This document shows, in pieces, positions 1 to 11,155 of a stretch of 64,000 bases of DNA (positions within the stretch are counted from its first letter, which is position 1; every line of letters starts with the position of its first letter). The notes beneath the pieces are model-generated. The model ran no database searches, was not told the origin of the DNA, and was given only the letters and a program-made list of their open reading frames with translations. A program made the position numbers and the translations under genes. The stretch is from NCBI GenBank assembly GCA_035222895.1, contig JAVYIG010000596.1, positions 1 through 64,000 on the forward strand, given 5' to 3'. This DNA comes from Strongylocentrotus droebachiensis (lineage: Eukaryota; Echinodermata; Echinoidea; Camarodonta; Strongylocentrotidae).

Positions 1-34
1 ACCTAATTCGTCTAAGTGACGAATTAAAGTCTAG
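1..34 (+). mobile_element. 3' end of a preceding Helentron-like unit
   Basis: Only the terminal hairpin (arms at about 5-12 and 18-25) and the closing CTAG at 31-34 are inside the window. The array therefore continues to the left. Confidence 0.75.
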
Positions 35-1311
35 TTAGGTGATACGTAACGAAGTCTACGATCACCTATTGATTTCGTCAAGATTGTTATTATTTATTAT
101 TTATTATTATTATTATTCTTCCTCGAATTTGTTCGCGAGGATATCTCAAGACTGAATGAAACCATTGTTATGAATCTTTCAATGATGATAGATCTTAGTC
201 TAACTTAGAACTGCGTGACTTTTCAAAGACTCAAAGTCATCATGACGTCATCTAGGCGCCATTTTGTGAAAATCAACTAATGATCATATCTTCATAACGG
301 AAAAGTATTTCTCATTCATATTTATCATGATTAAGATCAATATCCGTCTGGTCAATTTCAGGTCAAAAAATGCGCGCAAAAATGCGCGTACGCTTTTGTC
401 CGCGCGTTTACGCGCGCGATTTTTTTAAAATGCTCTAAAATCATCCCAAATTTTTTTTACATACGTTTTCAGGCCATATGGAGCATTTGATAAAAAAATT
501 ACGCACACGCGCATTGCGCGCGCATTTTCGCGCGTACTGGCATTTTGCAACATAGAATCGCCGATTTTTTTCTGTCATCGTATTGGCACATTTTTTCAAG
601 CAATTTTGATAACTTGCTCACCTTTTAATAATCCAATGAGCGTCCGTCAAAGTTTGACAGCACGCGCGGATTTGCGTTATCTTTATCCACAATACATGGG
701 CAAAAACATGCCCTATATCAAATTCATTGTAACTCTTTAGAATAGATAGAAACTCCTAATATTTTTTCATATTTGGATAGATTATGAGTCGGAGATATGA
801 TTTCATGTCTCATTTGATCCTCAATTAACTCATAAAGGCATCATAATGGCCTCCAAACTCAAAATTTTAATCTTGCATATTATGACGTCAGCATATTTTT
901 GGAAAATTGATTGTATCTCTGTAAATATCAATCAATTTTCTTTCAAATGTTGATATGTTTTAGCTGAGACAATTTTCTACAAATGCAGTATCCACAACTT
1001 TTATTTTTGACAAAATTATCATGGTGTATTTTTGCGATTGAAGGAGGCATGTCAATTTTTCACATTTTGCGTGTATTCTCTATGGGACATGACTTTTTCT
1101 CAAAACTGGATTCTACACTTCTGTCTTTCGCGAGCAAAATCTCCGTTGTTTTAGCTTCGTTTTCGCTGAGCTTCGGATATGTTGTAGCTGAGACAATGAG
1201 CTATCACAAGTGTGCCCTTTATTTTTCGATTAGATGCCGGGTTCATGCCAATATTTCACTTGCAAAGTAGGATTTCAGAATTCCATTTCCCGTTTACGTG
1301 TAATCGCTATG

Positions 1312-1385
1312 GGAGATGTTTTGGTATATCGGTAACGCACTTGACTTCTAACCTCGAGATCCCTGGTTCGAGTCCGGGTGTCTCC
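1312..1385 (+). tRNA. tRNA-Arg(UCU)-like sequence, probable pseudogene, copy 1
   Basis: The 74 nt fold as an acceptor stem (GGAGATG with TGTCTCC, with two G-T pairs), a TTCTAA-type anticodon loop with anticodon TCT, and a T arm (CCTGG/CCGGG around TTCGAGT) containing a perfect B box GGTTCGAGTCC. The A box is degenerate and the anticodon stem is largely unpaired, so this is probably a pseudogene or tRNA-derived promoter rather than a working tRNA. A T8 run follows within a few bases and would terminate RNA polymerase III. The seven 5' bases are shared with an internal repeat motif of the unit. Confidence 0.6.
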
Positions 1386-1865
1386 AACATTTTTTTTCTT
1401 CACTTTTTTTTTCCTTTTGACCTTCACTGTACCATCTCCTTTGATTATTTAAACACGTAGAATCGCAAATAATGTCATAAACAACCCTTTTTACTTTATT
1501 ATTACCCTATTTTCACTTAATCCATTACTTTTGCGTGTAATCCCTATGGGAGATGACTTTTTCTCAAATCTGGAGTCTACATTCCTGTCTTTTGCGAGCA
1601 ATATCGCCGTTATTTCTGCTTGGATTTTGTTGATTTTTTAGTATGTTGTAGCTGAGACTATATGCTATCTAAATCACTCCTCATTTTTTCAATAAGATGT
1701 CATGATTGCGCTCATGATCATGATCATTATCATCATGATCATCATTATCGTAATGATGAAAATCATTTATCAATTACATTTTCATTTCTTTGAATAAGAT
1801 AAAATCGTCAAAAGGTGTTCTTCATGATATAAATAAGAGTCAAATGTGTCACTGGTTACTGCACA

Positions 1866-1878
1866 GGGTCAAAGGTCA
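1866..1878 (+). promoter_or_regulatory. DR1-type nuclear-receptor half-site pair
   Basis: GGGTCA and AGGTCA are directly repeated with one base between them, matching the DR1 consensus bound by HNF4, RXR or COUP-TF type receptors. The same 13 bases occur in all type A units (also at 9692, 12972, 15017, 22844, 26124 and 28169). Function is not shown; conservation may only reflect recent copying. Confidence 0.35.
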
Positions 1879-2083
1879 TATATTGTTTCAATCTATCTTC
1901 CCTAGATTCATGATGATCAAGGAGACACAATTTAATCTTGACATATGAATAGATCATAATGGGAGAAGCATATAAATGGGAGAAGCATTTTACAAAATAA
2001 TATATCGTGTAATGCATTATTCGTTATGTAAACTAATATCATACGTATCACCTAATTCGTCTAAGTGACGAATTAAAGTCTAG

Positions 2084-3674
2084 TATTTATTTTGTGTCTG
2101 TATAGAAGAAATTATTATTATTCTTCCTCAATTTTGTTCGCAGGATATCTCAAGAATGGCAAAAGCCATTGTCATGAAACTTTCAATGATGATAGATCTT
2201 AGTCTAACTTAGAACTGCATGACTTTTCAAAGACTCAAAATTATCGTGACGTCATCCAGGCGCCCTTTTGTAAAAATCAACTTATGATCATATCTTCATA
2301 ACGGAAAGTAATTTCTCATTCATATTTATCATGAATAATATCAATATCCTTCCGGTCAATTTCAGATCAAAAAACGTGCGCAAATCCGCGCGTACATGTT
2401 TGTGCGCGCGTTTACGTGCGCGCAAAAATTTAAAATGCTCCAAATCATTTCCAATTTATTTTGCACACGTTTCAAGCCATATGGAGCATTTGACAAAAAA
2501 TCACTCAAACGCGCATGCGCGCGCGTTTTTTGCGCGTTCTGGCATTTTGCAACATATAATCACCCAATTTTCTCTGTCATCATGTTTGATACCATGTTCA
2601 TCCCTTTATCACTATCAATAACGGAATGAGCGTCCGTTCAAGATAAATATCCTTGTGTGCGAGCTCATGTATTACATAATATATATGGGCAAAAACATGC
2701 CTATAAAACGTCCATTGGGATGAACAAGGAATGCCAAGTTTTTTTCATATTTTGATAGAGTATGAGTCGGAGATATGATTTCATAGCTTATTTAGCCATT
2801 AACTCTTATCCTGCTACAGGGCTAATCCCCCCAGTGCCAGATTTATAACGAGATAATCGGATTAACGCGATGGTACTAACAATAGCGCGTGCAAAACACT
2901 AGGCACAGTCCAATGGGCATGAACAATAACTGCTATTACGAATGTTTGCTAGCATGCAAGAAGCAGCGTAACAGTAGCGTGCACGCAGCCTCATGGCAGG
3001 CTATGAGTTAAATACATCTTGACGTCATCATAATGGCCTTGGAAGTCAAAATACAAAATTGCATATTATGACGTCATTATATTTTTTGAAAATATTTAGT
3101 GTATTTCTCATAATATTGACTGATTTTCTTCCAAATTGTGGTGTCTTGTAGCTTAGGAAATTGCCTACAAGATCAATACACACTGCTTTTTATTTTATTG
3201 ACGTCATTATAGTACAAAATTCAATTAAAGGCCACATTTCAGAATTTTCTTAATTTGCGTGTTAAACCTAAGGAAGGTGAATTTCGTTCACATCATGAAT
3301 CTTCATGACATTGATCTTTGAGCACTATTTAGCTTATTTGTACTCTATGTTCTCCCAAATTTTGATACGGTGTAGCTAATAAAATATCTACAATATTGAC
3401 GTACATCATTTATCATTTCGATGACATCATCATAGTGAAAATTCCAATTAAAGGTGACATGTCAGAATATTCTTAGTTTGCGTGTTAGGCGACTATTTCT
3501 GAAATACTGATCCTACAAATCTCTAACGAATACCTGAAGGGGGCGCTATATCACTCTTAATCATGGTCTTTATCGTACTTATGATCATTATCATTAGATC
3601 ATCATCGGCACACTTTCATGATAACAAAATAGCACGTATCACCTAATTCGTCAAAGTGACGAATTAAAGTCTAG
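2084..3674 (+). mobile_element. Helentron-like unit 2, type B with MITE insertion
   Basis: This type B unit starts with TATTTATTTTGTGTCTG instead of the type A hairpin head and ends at CTAG 3671-3674. Four TGACGTCA palindromes are typical of type B. Without the 205-bp insertion at 2803-3007 and its 4-bp duplication it would be about 1.38 kb, like units 3-5. Confidence 0.85.
2803..3007. mobile_element. piggyBac-like MITE (TTAA target), copy 1
   Basis: The 205-bp insert is bounded by TTAA on both sides (2799-2802 and 3008-3011). Its ends are imperfect inverted repeats (CTCTTATCCTGC and the complement of GCAGGCTATGAG). Sibling type B units have the uninterrupted site with a single TTAA, so insertion and target duplication are seen directly. 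TTAA targets are typical of piggyBac elements; no transposase is present. Confidence 0.7.
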
Positions 3675-5072
3675 TATTTATTTTGTGTCTGTATAGAAGA
3701 AATTATTATTATTCTTCCTCAATTTTGTTCGCAGGATATCTCAAGAATGGCTATCGCCATTATCATGAAACTTGCCATGATGATAGATCTTAGTCTAACT
3801 TAGAACTGCGTGACTTTTCATAGACTCAACATCATCGTGACGTCATCTAGACGCCATTTTGTAAAAATCAATTTATGATCATATCTTCATAACGGAAAGT
3901 AATTTTTCATTCATATTTATCATGAATAAGATCAATATCCTTCCGGTCAATTTCAGATCAAAAAACGTGCGCAAATCTGCGCGTACGCGTTCGTGCGCGC
4001 GTTTACGTGCGCGCACAGATTTAAAATGCTCAAAATCATTTCCAATTTTTTTTGCATACGTTTCAAGCCATATGGAGCATTTGACAAAAAATCAGTCAAA
4101 CATGCATGCGCGCGCGTTTTTTGCCCGTTCTTGCATTTTGCAACATATAATCGCCAATTTTCTTTGTCATCATGTTTGGCACATTCTTCCAAGCATTTTG
4201 ATACCATGTTCACCTCTTTATCACTATTAATAACGGAATGAGCGTCCGTCCAAAATAAATATCCGCGCGCGCGAGGTCATGTATTGCATAGCATATATGG
4301 GCAAAAATATGCCATAAAAAGTCCATTGGGATGAATAAGGACTGCCAAGTTTTTTTCATATTTTGATAGAGTATGAGTCGGAGATATGATTTCATAGCTC
4401 ATTTGGCCATTAAATACATCTTGACGTCATCATAATGGCCTTGGAAGTCAAAATACAAAATTGCATATTATGACGTCATTATATTTTTTGAAAATTTAGT
4501 GTATTTCTCATAATATTGACTGATTTTCTTCCAAATTACGGTATCTTGTAGTTGAGGCAATTGCCTTCAAGATAAATACACACTACTTTTTATTTCATTG
4601 ACGTCATCATAGTAAAAATTCAATTAAAGGCCACATTTCAGAATTTTTTAATTTTCGTGTTATGCCTAAGGAAGGTGAATTTCGTTCACATCATGAATCT
4701 TTATGACATTGATCTTTGAGCACTATCTAGCTTATTGGTCTTCTATGTTCTCCAAAATTTTGATACGGTGTAGCTAATAAAATATCTACAATATTGATGT
4801 ACATCATTTATCATTTCGATGACATCATCATAGTGAAAATTTTAATTAAAGGTGACATGTCAGAATTTTCTTAGTTTGCGTGTTAGGCGACTTTTTCTGA
4901 AATCCTGATTCTACAAATCTCTATCGAATACCTGAAGGGGGCGCTATACCACTCTTAATCATGGTCTTTATCGTATTTATGATCATTATCATTAGATCAT
5001 CATCGGCACACTTTCATGATAACAAAATAGCACGTATCACCTAATTCGTCAAAGTGACGAATTAAAGTCTAG
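3675..5072 (+). mobile_element. Helentron-like unit 3, type B
   Basis: An intact 1398-bp type B unit with CTAG at 5069-5072. The CpG-rich core lies at about 3966-4130. TGACGTCA occurs in the 5' part, twice around 4420-4480 and once near 4598. A segment of roughly 70 bp containing AATTAAAGG and TTTGCGTGTTA occurs twice, about 225 bp apart. Confidence 0.85.
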
Positions 5073-6472
5073 TATTTATTTTGTGTCTGTATAGAAGAAA
5101 TTATTATTATTCTTCCTCAATTTTGTTCGCAGGATATCTCAAGAATGGCTAAAGCCATTATCATGAAACTTGCCATGATGATAGATCTTAGTCTAACTTA
5201 GAACTGCATGACTTTTCAAGGACTCAAAATTATCGTGACGTCATCTAGGCGCCATTTTGTAAAAATCAACTTATGATCATATCTTCATAACGGAAAGTAA
5301 TTTTTCATTCATATTTATCATGAATAAGATCAATATCCTTCCGGTCAATTTCAGATCAAAAAACGTGCGCAAATCCGCGCGTACGCGTTCGTGCGCGCGT
5401 TTACGCGCGCGCACAAATTTAAAATGCTCAAAATCATTCCCAATTTTTTTTGCATACGTTTCAAGCCATATGGAGCATTTGACAAAAAATCACTCAAACA
5501 TGCATGCGCGCGCGTTTTTTGCGCGTTCTGGCATTTCGCAACATATAATCGCCAAATTTTCTTTGTCATCATGTTTGGCACATTCTTCCAAGCATTTTGA
5601 TACCATGTTCACCTCTTTATCACTATTAATAACGGAATGAGCGTCCGTCCAAATAAATATCCGCGCGCGCGAGGTCATGTATTACATAGCATATATGGGC
5701 AAAAATATGCCATAAAAAGTCCATTGGGATGAATAAGGACTGCCAATTTTTTTTTCATATTTTGATAGAGTATGAGTCGGAGATATGATTTCATAGCTCA
5801 TTTGGCCATTAAATACATCTTGACGTCATCATAATGGCATTGGAAGTCAAAATACAAAATTGCATATTATGACGTCATTATATTTTTTGAAAATTTAGTG
5901 TATTTCTCATAATATTGACTGATTTTCTTCCAAATTGTGGTATCTTGTAGTTGAGGCAATTGCCTTCAAGATAAATATACACTACTTTTTATTTCATTGA
6001 CGTCATCATAGTAAAAATTCAATTAAAGGCCACATTTCAGAATTTTCTTAATTTGCGTGTTATGCCTAAGGAAGGTGAATTTCGTTCACATCATGATTCT
6101 TTATGACATTGATCTTTGAGCACTATCTAGCTTATTGGTATTCTATGTTCTCCAAAATTTTGATACGGTGTAGCTAATAAAATATCTACAATATTGACGT
6201 ACATCATTTATCATTTCGATGACATCATCATAGTGAAAATTTCAATTAAAGGTGACATGTCAGAATTTTCTTAGTTTGCGTGTTAGGCGACTTTTTCTGA
6301 AATCCTGATTCTACAAATCTCTATCGAATACCTGAAGGGGGTGCTATACCACTCTTAATCATGGTCTTTATCGTATTTATGATCATTATCATTAGATCAT
6401 CATCGGCACACTTTCATGATAACAAAATAGCACGTATCACCTAATTCGTCAAAGTGACGATTTAAAGTCTAG
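5073..6472 (+). mobile_element. Helentron-like unit 4, type B
   Basis: An intact 1400-bp type B unit, very close to unit 3. Its 3' hairpin has one changed base (GACGATTT instead of GACGAATT), which weakens the outer part of the stem. CTAG is at 6469-6472. Confidence 0.85.
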
Positions 6473-7872
6473 TATTTATTTTGTGTCTGTATAGAAGAAA
6501 TTATTATTATTATTCCTAAATTTTGTTCGCAGGATATCTCAAGAATGGCAAAAGCCATTGTCATGAAACTTTCAATGATGATAGATCTTAGTCTAACTTA
6601 GAACTGCATGACTTTTCAAAGACACAAAATTATCGTGACGTCATCCAGGCGCCATTTTGTGAAAATCAACTTATGATCATATCTTCATAACGGAAACTAA
6701 TTTTTCATTCATATTTATCATGAATAAGATCAATATCCTTCCGGTCAATTTCCGATCAAAAAAAGTGCGCAAATCCGCGCGTACGCATTTGTGCGCGCGT
6801 TTACGTGCGCGCAAAAAATTAAAATGCTCCAAATCATCCCAAATTTTTTTTGCATACGTTTCAAGCCATATAAAGCATTTGACAAAAAATCCCTCAAACG
6901 CGCATGCGCGCGTGTTTTTTGCGTGTTCTGGCATTTTACAACATAAAATCGCCAAATTTTCTCTGTCATCATGTTTGGCACATTTTTCCAAGCATTTTGA
7001 TACCATATTCATCTCTTTATCACTATAAATAACGGAATGACCGTCCGTCCGAGATAAATATCCGCGCGCGCGAGGTAATGTATTACATATCATATATGGG
7101 CAAAAACATGCCTATAAAAAGTACATCGGGATGAATAAGGACTGCCATTTTTGTTTCATATTTAGACACAGTATGAGTCGGAGATATGATTTCATATCTT
7201 ATTAGGCCATGAAATACATCTTGACGTCATCATAATGACCTTGAAAGTCAAAATACAAAATTGCATATTATGACGTCATTATATTTATGGAAAATTTAGT
7301 ATATTTCTCATATTATTGACTGATTTTCTTCCAAATTTCGGTTTCTTGTAGTTGAGGCAATTGCCTTCAAGATAAATACACACTTCTTTTTATTTCATTG
7401 ACGTCATCATAGTACAAAATTCACTTAAAGGCCGCATTTCAGAATTTTCTTAATTTGAGTGTTATGCCTAAGGAAGGTGAATTTCGTTCACATCATGAAT
7501 CTTCATGACATTGATCTTTGAGCACTATCTAGCTTATTTGTATTATGTTCTCCCAAATTTTGATACGGTGTAGCTAATAAATTATCTACAATATTGACGT
7601 ACATCATTTATCCTTTCGATGACATCATCATAGTGAAAATTTCAATTAAAGGTGACATGTCAGAATTTTCTTAGTTTGCATGTTAGGCGACTTTTTCTGA
7701 AATCTTGATTCTACAAATCTCTATCGAATACCTGAAGGGGGCGCTATACCACTCTTAATCATGGTCTTTATCGTATTTATGATCATTATCATTGGATCAT
7801 CATCGGCACACTTTCATGATAACAAAATAGCACGTATCACCTAATTCGTCAAAGTGACGAATTAAAGTCTAG
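6473..7872 (+). mobile_element. Helentron-like unit 5, type B
   Basis: A 1400-bp type B unit, slightly more diverged from units 3 and 4. It is the last B unit of the block; after its CTAG (7869-7872) the array switches back to a type A head. Confidence 0.85.
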
Positions 7873-9909
7873 TTAGGTGATACGTAACGAAGTCTACGTA
7901 TCACCTATTGATTTCGTCAAGATTTTCTTTATTTTTTATTTTATTATTCTTCCTCGATTTTGTTCGCAGGATATCTCAAGATTGAATAAAGCCATTGTCA
8001 TGAAACTTTCAATGATGATAGATCTTAGTCTAACTTAGAACTGCGTGACTTTTCAAAGACTCAAAATTATCGTGACGTCATCCAGGCGCCATTTTGTGAA
8101 AATCAACTAATGATCATATCTTCATAACGGATAGTAATTTTTCATTCATATTTATCATGATTAAGATCAATATCCGTCTGGTCAATTTCAGGTCAAAAAA
8201 TGCGCGCAAAAATGCGCGTACGCTTTTGTCCGCGCGTTTACGCGCGCGATTTTTTTTAAAATGCTCTAAATCATCCCAAATTTTTTTTACATACGTTTCA
8301 GGCCATATGGAGCATTTGATAAAAAAATTACGCACACGCGCATGCGCGCGCATTTTCGCGCGTACTGGCATTTTGCAACATAGAATCGCCGATTTTTTTC
8401 TGTCATCGTATTTGGCACATTTTTTCAAGCATTTTGATAACTTGCTCACCTTTTAATAATCCAATGAGCGTCCGTCAAAGTTGACAGCACGCGCGGATTT
8501 GCGTTATCTTTATCCACAATACATGGGCAAAAACATGCCTATATCAAATTCATTGTAACTCTTTAGAATAGATAGAAACTCCTAATATTTTTTCATATTT
8601 GGATAGATTATGAGTCGGAGATATGATTTCATGTCTCATTTGATCCTCAATTAACTCATAAAGGCATCATAATGGCCTCCAAACTCAAAATTTTAATTTG
8701 CATATTATGACGTCAGCATATTTTTGGAAAATTGATTGTATCTCTGTAAATATCAATCAATTTTCTTTTAAATTTTGATATGTTTTAGCTGAGACAATTT
8801 TCTACAAATGCAGTATCCACAACTTTTATTTTTGACAAAATTATCATGGTGTATTTTTGCGATTGAAGGAGGCATGTCAATTTTTCACATTTTGCGTGTA
8901 TTCTCTATGGGACATGACTTTTTCTCAAAACTGGATTCTACACTTCTGTCTTTCGCGAGCAAAATCTCCGTTGTTTTACCTTCGTTTTCGCTGAGCTTCG
9001 GATATGTTGTAGCTGAGACAATGAGCTATCACAAGTGTGCCCTTTATTTTTCGATTAGATGCCGGGTTCATGCCAATATTTCACTTGCAAAGTAGGATTT
9101 CAGAATTCCATTTCCCGTTTACGTGTAATCGCTATGGGAGATGTTTTGGTATATCGGTAACGCACTTGACTTCTAACCTCGAGATCCCTGGTTCGAGTCC
9201 GGGTGTCTCCAACATTTTTTTTCTTCACTTTTTTTTTCCTTTTGACCTTCACTGTACCATCTCCTTTGATTATTTAAACACGTAGAATCGCAAATAATGT
9301 CATAAACAACCCTTTTTACTTTATTATTACCCTATTTTCACTTAATCCATTACTTTTTGCGTGTAATCCCTATGGGAGATGACTTTTTCTCAAATCTGGA
9401 GTCTACATTCCTGTCTTTTGCGAGCAATATCGCCGTTATTTCTGCTTGGATTTTGTTGATTTTTTAGTATGTTGTAGCTGAGACTATATGCTATCTAAAT
9501 CACTCCTCATTTTTTCAATAAGATGTCATGATTGCGCTCATGATCATGATCATTATCATCATGATCATCATTATCGTAATGATGAAAATCATTTATCAAT
9601 TACATTTTCATTTCTTTGAATAAGATAAAATCGTCAAAAGGTGTTCTTCATGATATAAATAAGAGTCAAATGTGTAACTGGTTACTGCACAGGGTCAAAG
9701 GTCATATATTGTTTCAATCTATCTTCCCTAGATTCATGATGATCAAGGAGACACAATTTAATCTTGACATATGAATAGATCATAATGGGAGAAGCATATA
9801 AATGGGAGAAGCATTTTACAAAATAATATATTGTGTAATGCATTATTCGTTATGTAAACCATTATCATACGTATCACCTAATTCGTCTAAGTGACGAATT
9901 AAAGTCTAG
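7873..9909 (+). mobile_element. Helentron-like unit 6, type A
   Basis: The 5' hairpin is perfect here: TAGGTGATACGTA at 7874-7886 and its complement at 7895-7907 around an 8-nt loop. It carries the tRNA-like sequence, the GATCAT microsatellite and the DR1 site, and ends with the hairpin and CTAG at 9906-9909. Confidence 0.85.
9137..9210 (+). tRNA. tRNA-Arg(UCU)-like sequence, probable pseudogene, copy 2
   Basis: Same 74-nt sequence as at 1312-1385, with intact B box, TCT anticodon position, poorly paired anticodon stem and a following T run. Confidence 0.6.
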
Positions 9910-11155
9910 TTAGGTGATACGTAACGAAGTCAACGTATCACCTTTTGATTTCGTCAAGATTGTTATTTATTATTATTATTATTCTTCCTCGAATTTGTTC
10001 GCAGGATATCTCAAGACTGAATAAAGCCATAATCATGAATCTTTCAATGATGATAGATCTTAGTCTAACTTAGAACTGCGTGACTTTTCAAAGACTCAAA
10101 GTCATCGTGACGTCATCCAGACGCCATTTTGTGAAAATCAACTTATGATCATATCTTCATAACAGAAAGCCATTTCTCATTCATATTTGTCATGATCAAG
10201 GTCAATATTTGTCGGGTCAATTTCAGATCAATAAATGCGCGCAAAAATGCGCGTACGCTTAGGTGCGCGCGTTAATGCGCGCGTAAAATTTAGAATTGCT
10301 CAAAATCGTCTTAAATTTTTTTTGCATACGTTTCAGGCCATTATAAGCATTCTTAAAAAATCGCGCAAAACACGCATTTTTGCGCGTTTTCGTTCGTCAC
10401 GGCCGAACGAAAAATAATTCCTTCGCAAAAACTTTTGACAGGATATTCCTCATAATTTTCCGAACAATTTGATACCAAGTTTATCTCTTTATCATTATTA
10501 ATAACGGAATGAGCGTCCGTTCAAGATAACCGTCCGCACGCGCGATTTTTGTAATACATAGCATATACGGGCAAAAACATGCCCCAAAAAAGTCCATTGA
10601 TATGAATAAGGACTGCCAATTTTTTTTCCATATTTAGATAGAGTATGAGTCGAAGGTATGATTTCATATCTCATTTGGCCATTAAGTACATCTTGACGTC
10701 ATCATAATGGCCTTGGAAGTCAAAAATACAAAAATGCATATTATGACGTCATTATGTTTATGGAAAATTTAGTGTATTTCTCTTAATATTCATCGATTCT
10801 CTTCTAGATTTTAATATGTTGTAGCCGAGGCAATCGTCTTCGAGATCAGTCCACACCAATTTTCATTTAAATGATGTCATCATAGTCAAAAATTCAATTA
10901 AAGGCCACATGTCAGAATTTTCGTCATTTGCGTGTTATGTCTATGGAGGGTGAATTTTGTCCACACTATGAATCTACATCGCATCCATCTTTCAGCACTA
11001 TCTCGCTCATTTGTGCTTTGTTTTCTCCCAAATTTGGATATGTTATAGCTGAGACCATGGGCTATAAAAAAGGGTGACTTTGTTTTTTAATCAGATGTTG
11101 GGATCATGTTAACATTTTCGATCGAAAGTTGAAATTGCAAATTTTGAAGGAATCA
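9910..11155 (+). mobile_element. Helentron-like unit 7, type C, lacking the 3' terminus
   Basis: The head is of type A (TTAGGTGATACG, with the right hairpin arm altered by an A), the middle resembles type B (two TGACGTCA palindromes) and the distal part carries two copies of the GTAGCTGAGAC-type subrepeat about 224 bp apart. It breaks off at 11155 without hairpin or CTAG, directly against the head of unit 8. Its CpG core differs from the others. Confidence 0.8.

Larger units (their letters stand above)
35..2083 (+). mobile_element. Helentron-like unit 1, type A
   Basis: The unit starts with a 5' hairpin (TAGGTGATACGTA arm) and ends with the subterminal repeat at 2042-2055, hairpin arms at 2054-2061 and 2067-2074 and CTAG at 2080-2083. 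It contains a CpG-rich core (about 370-541), a tRNA-Arg-like sequence (1312-1385), a GATCAT-rich central microsatellite (about 1705-1770) and a GGGTCAAAGGTCA direct repeat (1866-1878). Its first 0.9 kb carries about ten single-base indels relative to its copy at 13190-15234, which is unlike the rest of the block. Confidence 0.85.

Noticed and set aside
1312-1385. A functional tRNA-Arg gene
   Set aside because: The anticodon stem has at most two normal pairs and the A box is degenerate, so a working tRNA is unlikely; kept as tRNA-like.
983-1460. 95- and 82-codon frames repeated in every A unit
   Set aside because: The second frame runs through the tRNA-like sequence, and conservation is explained by recent copying. 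There is no start context, intron or family match.
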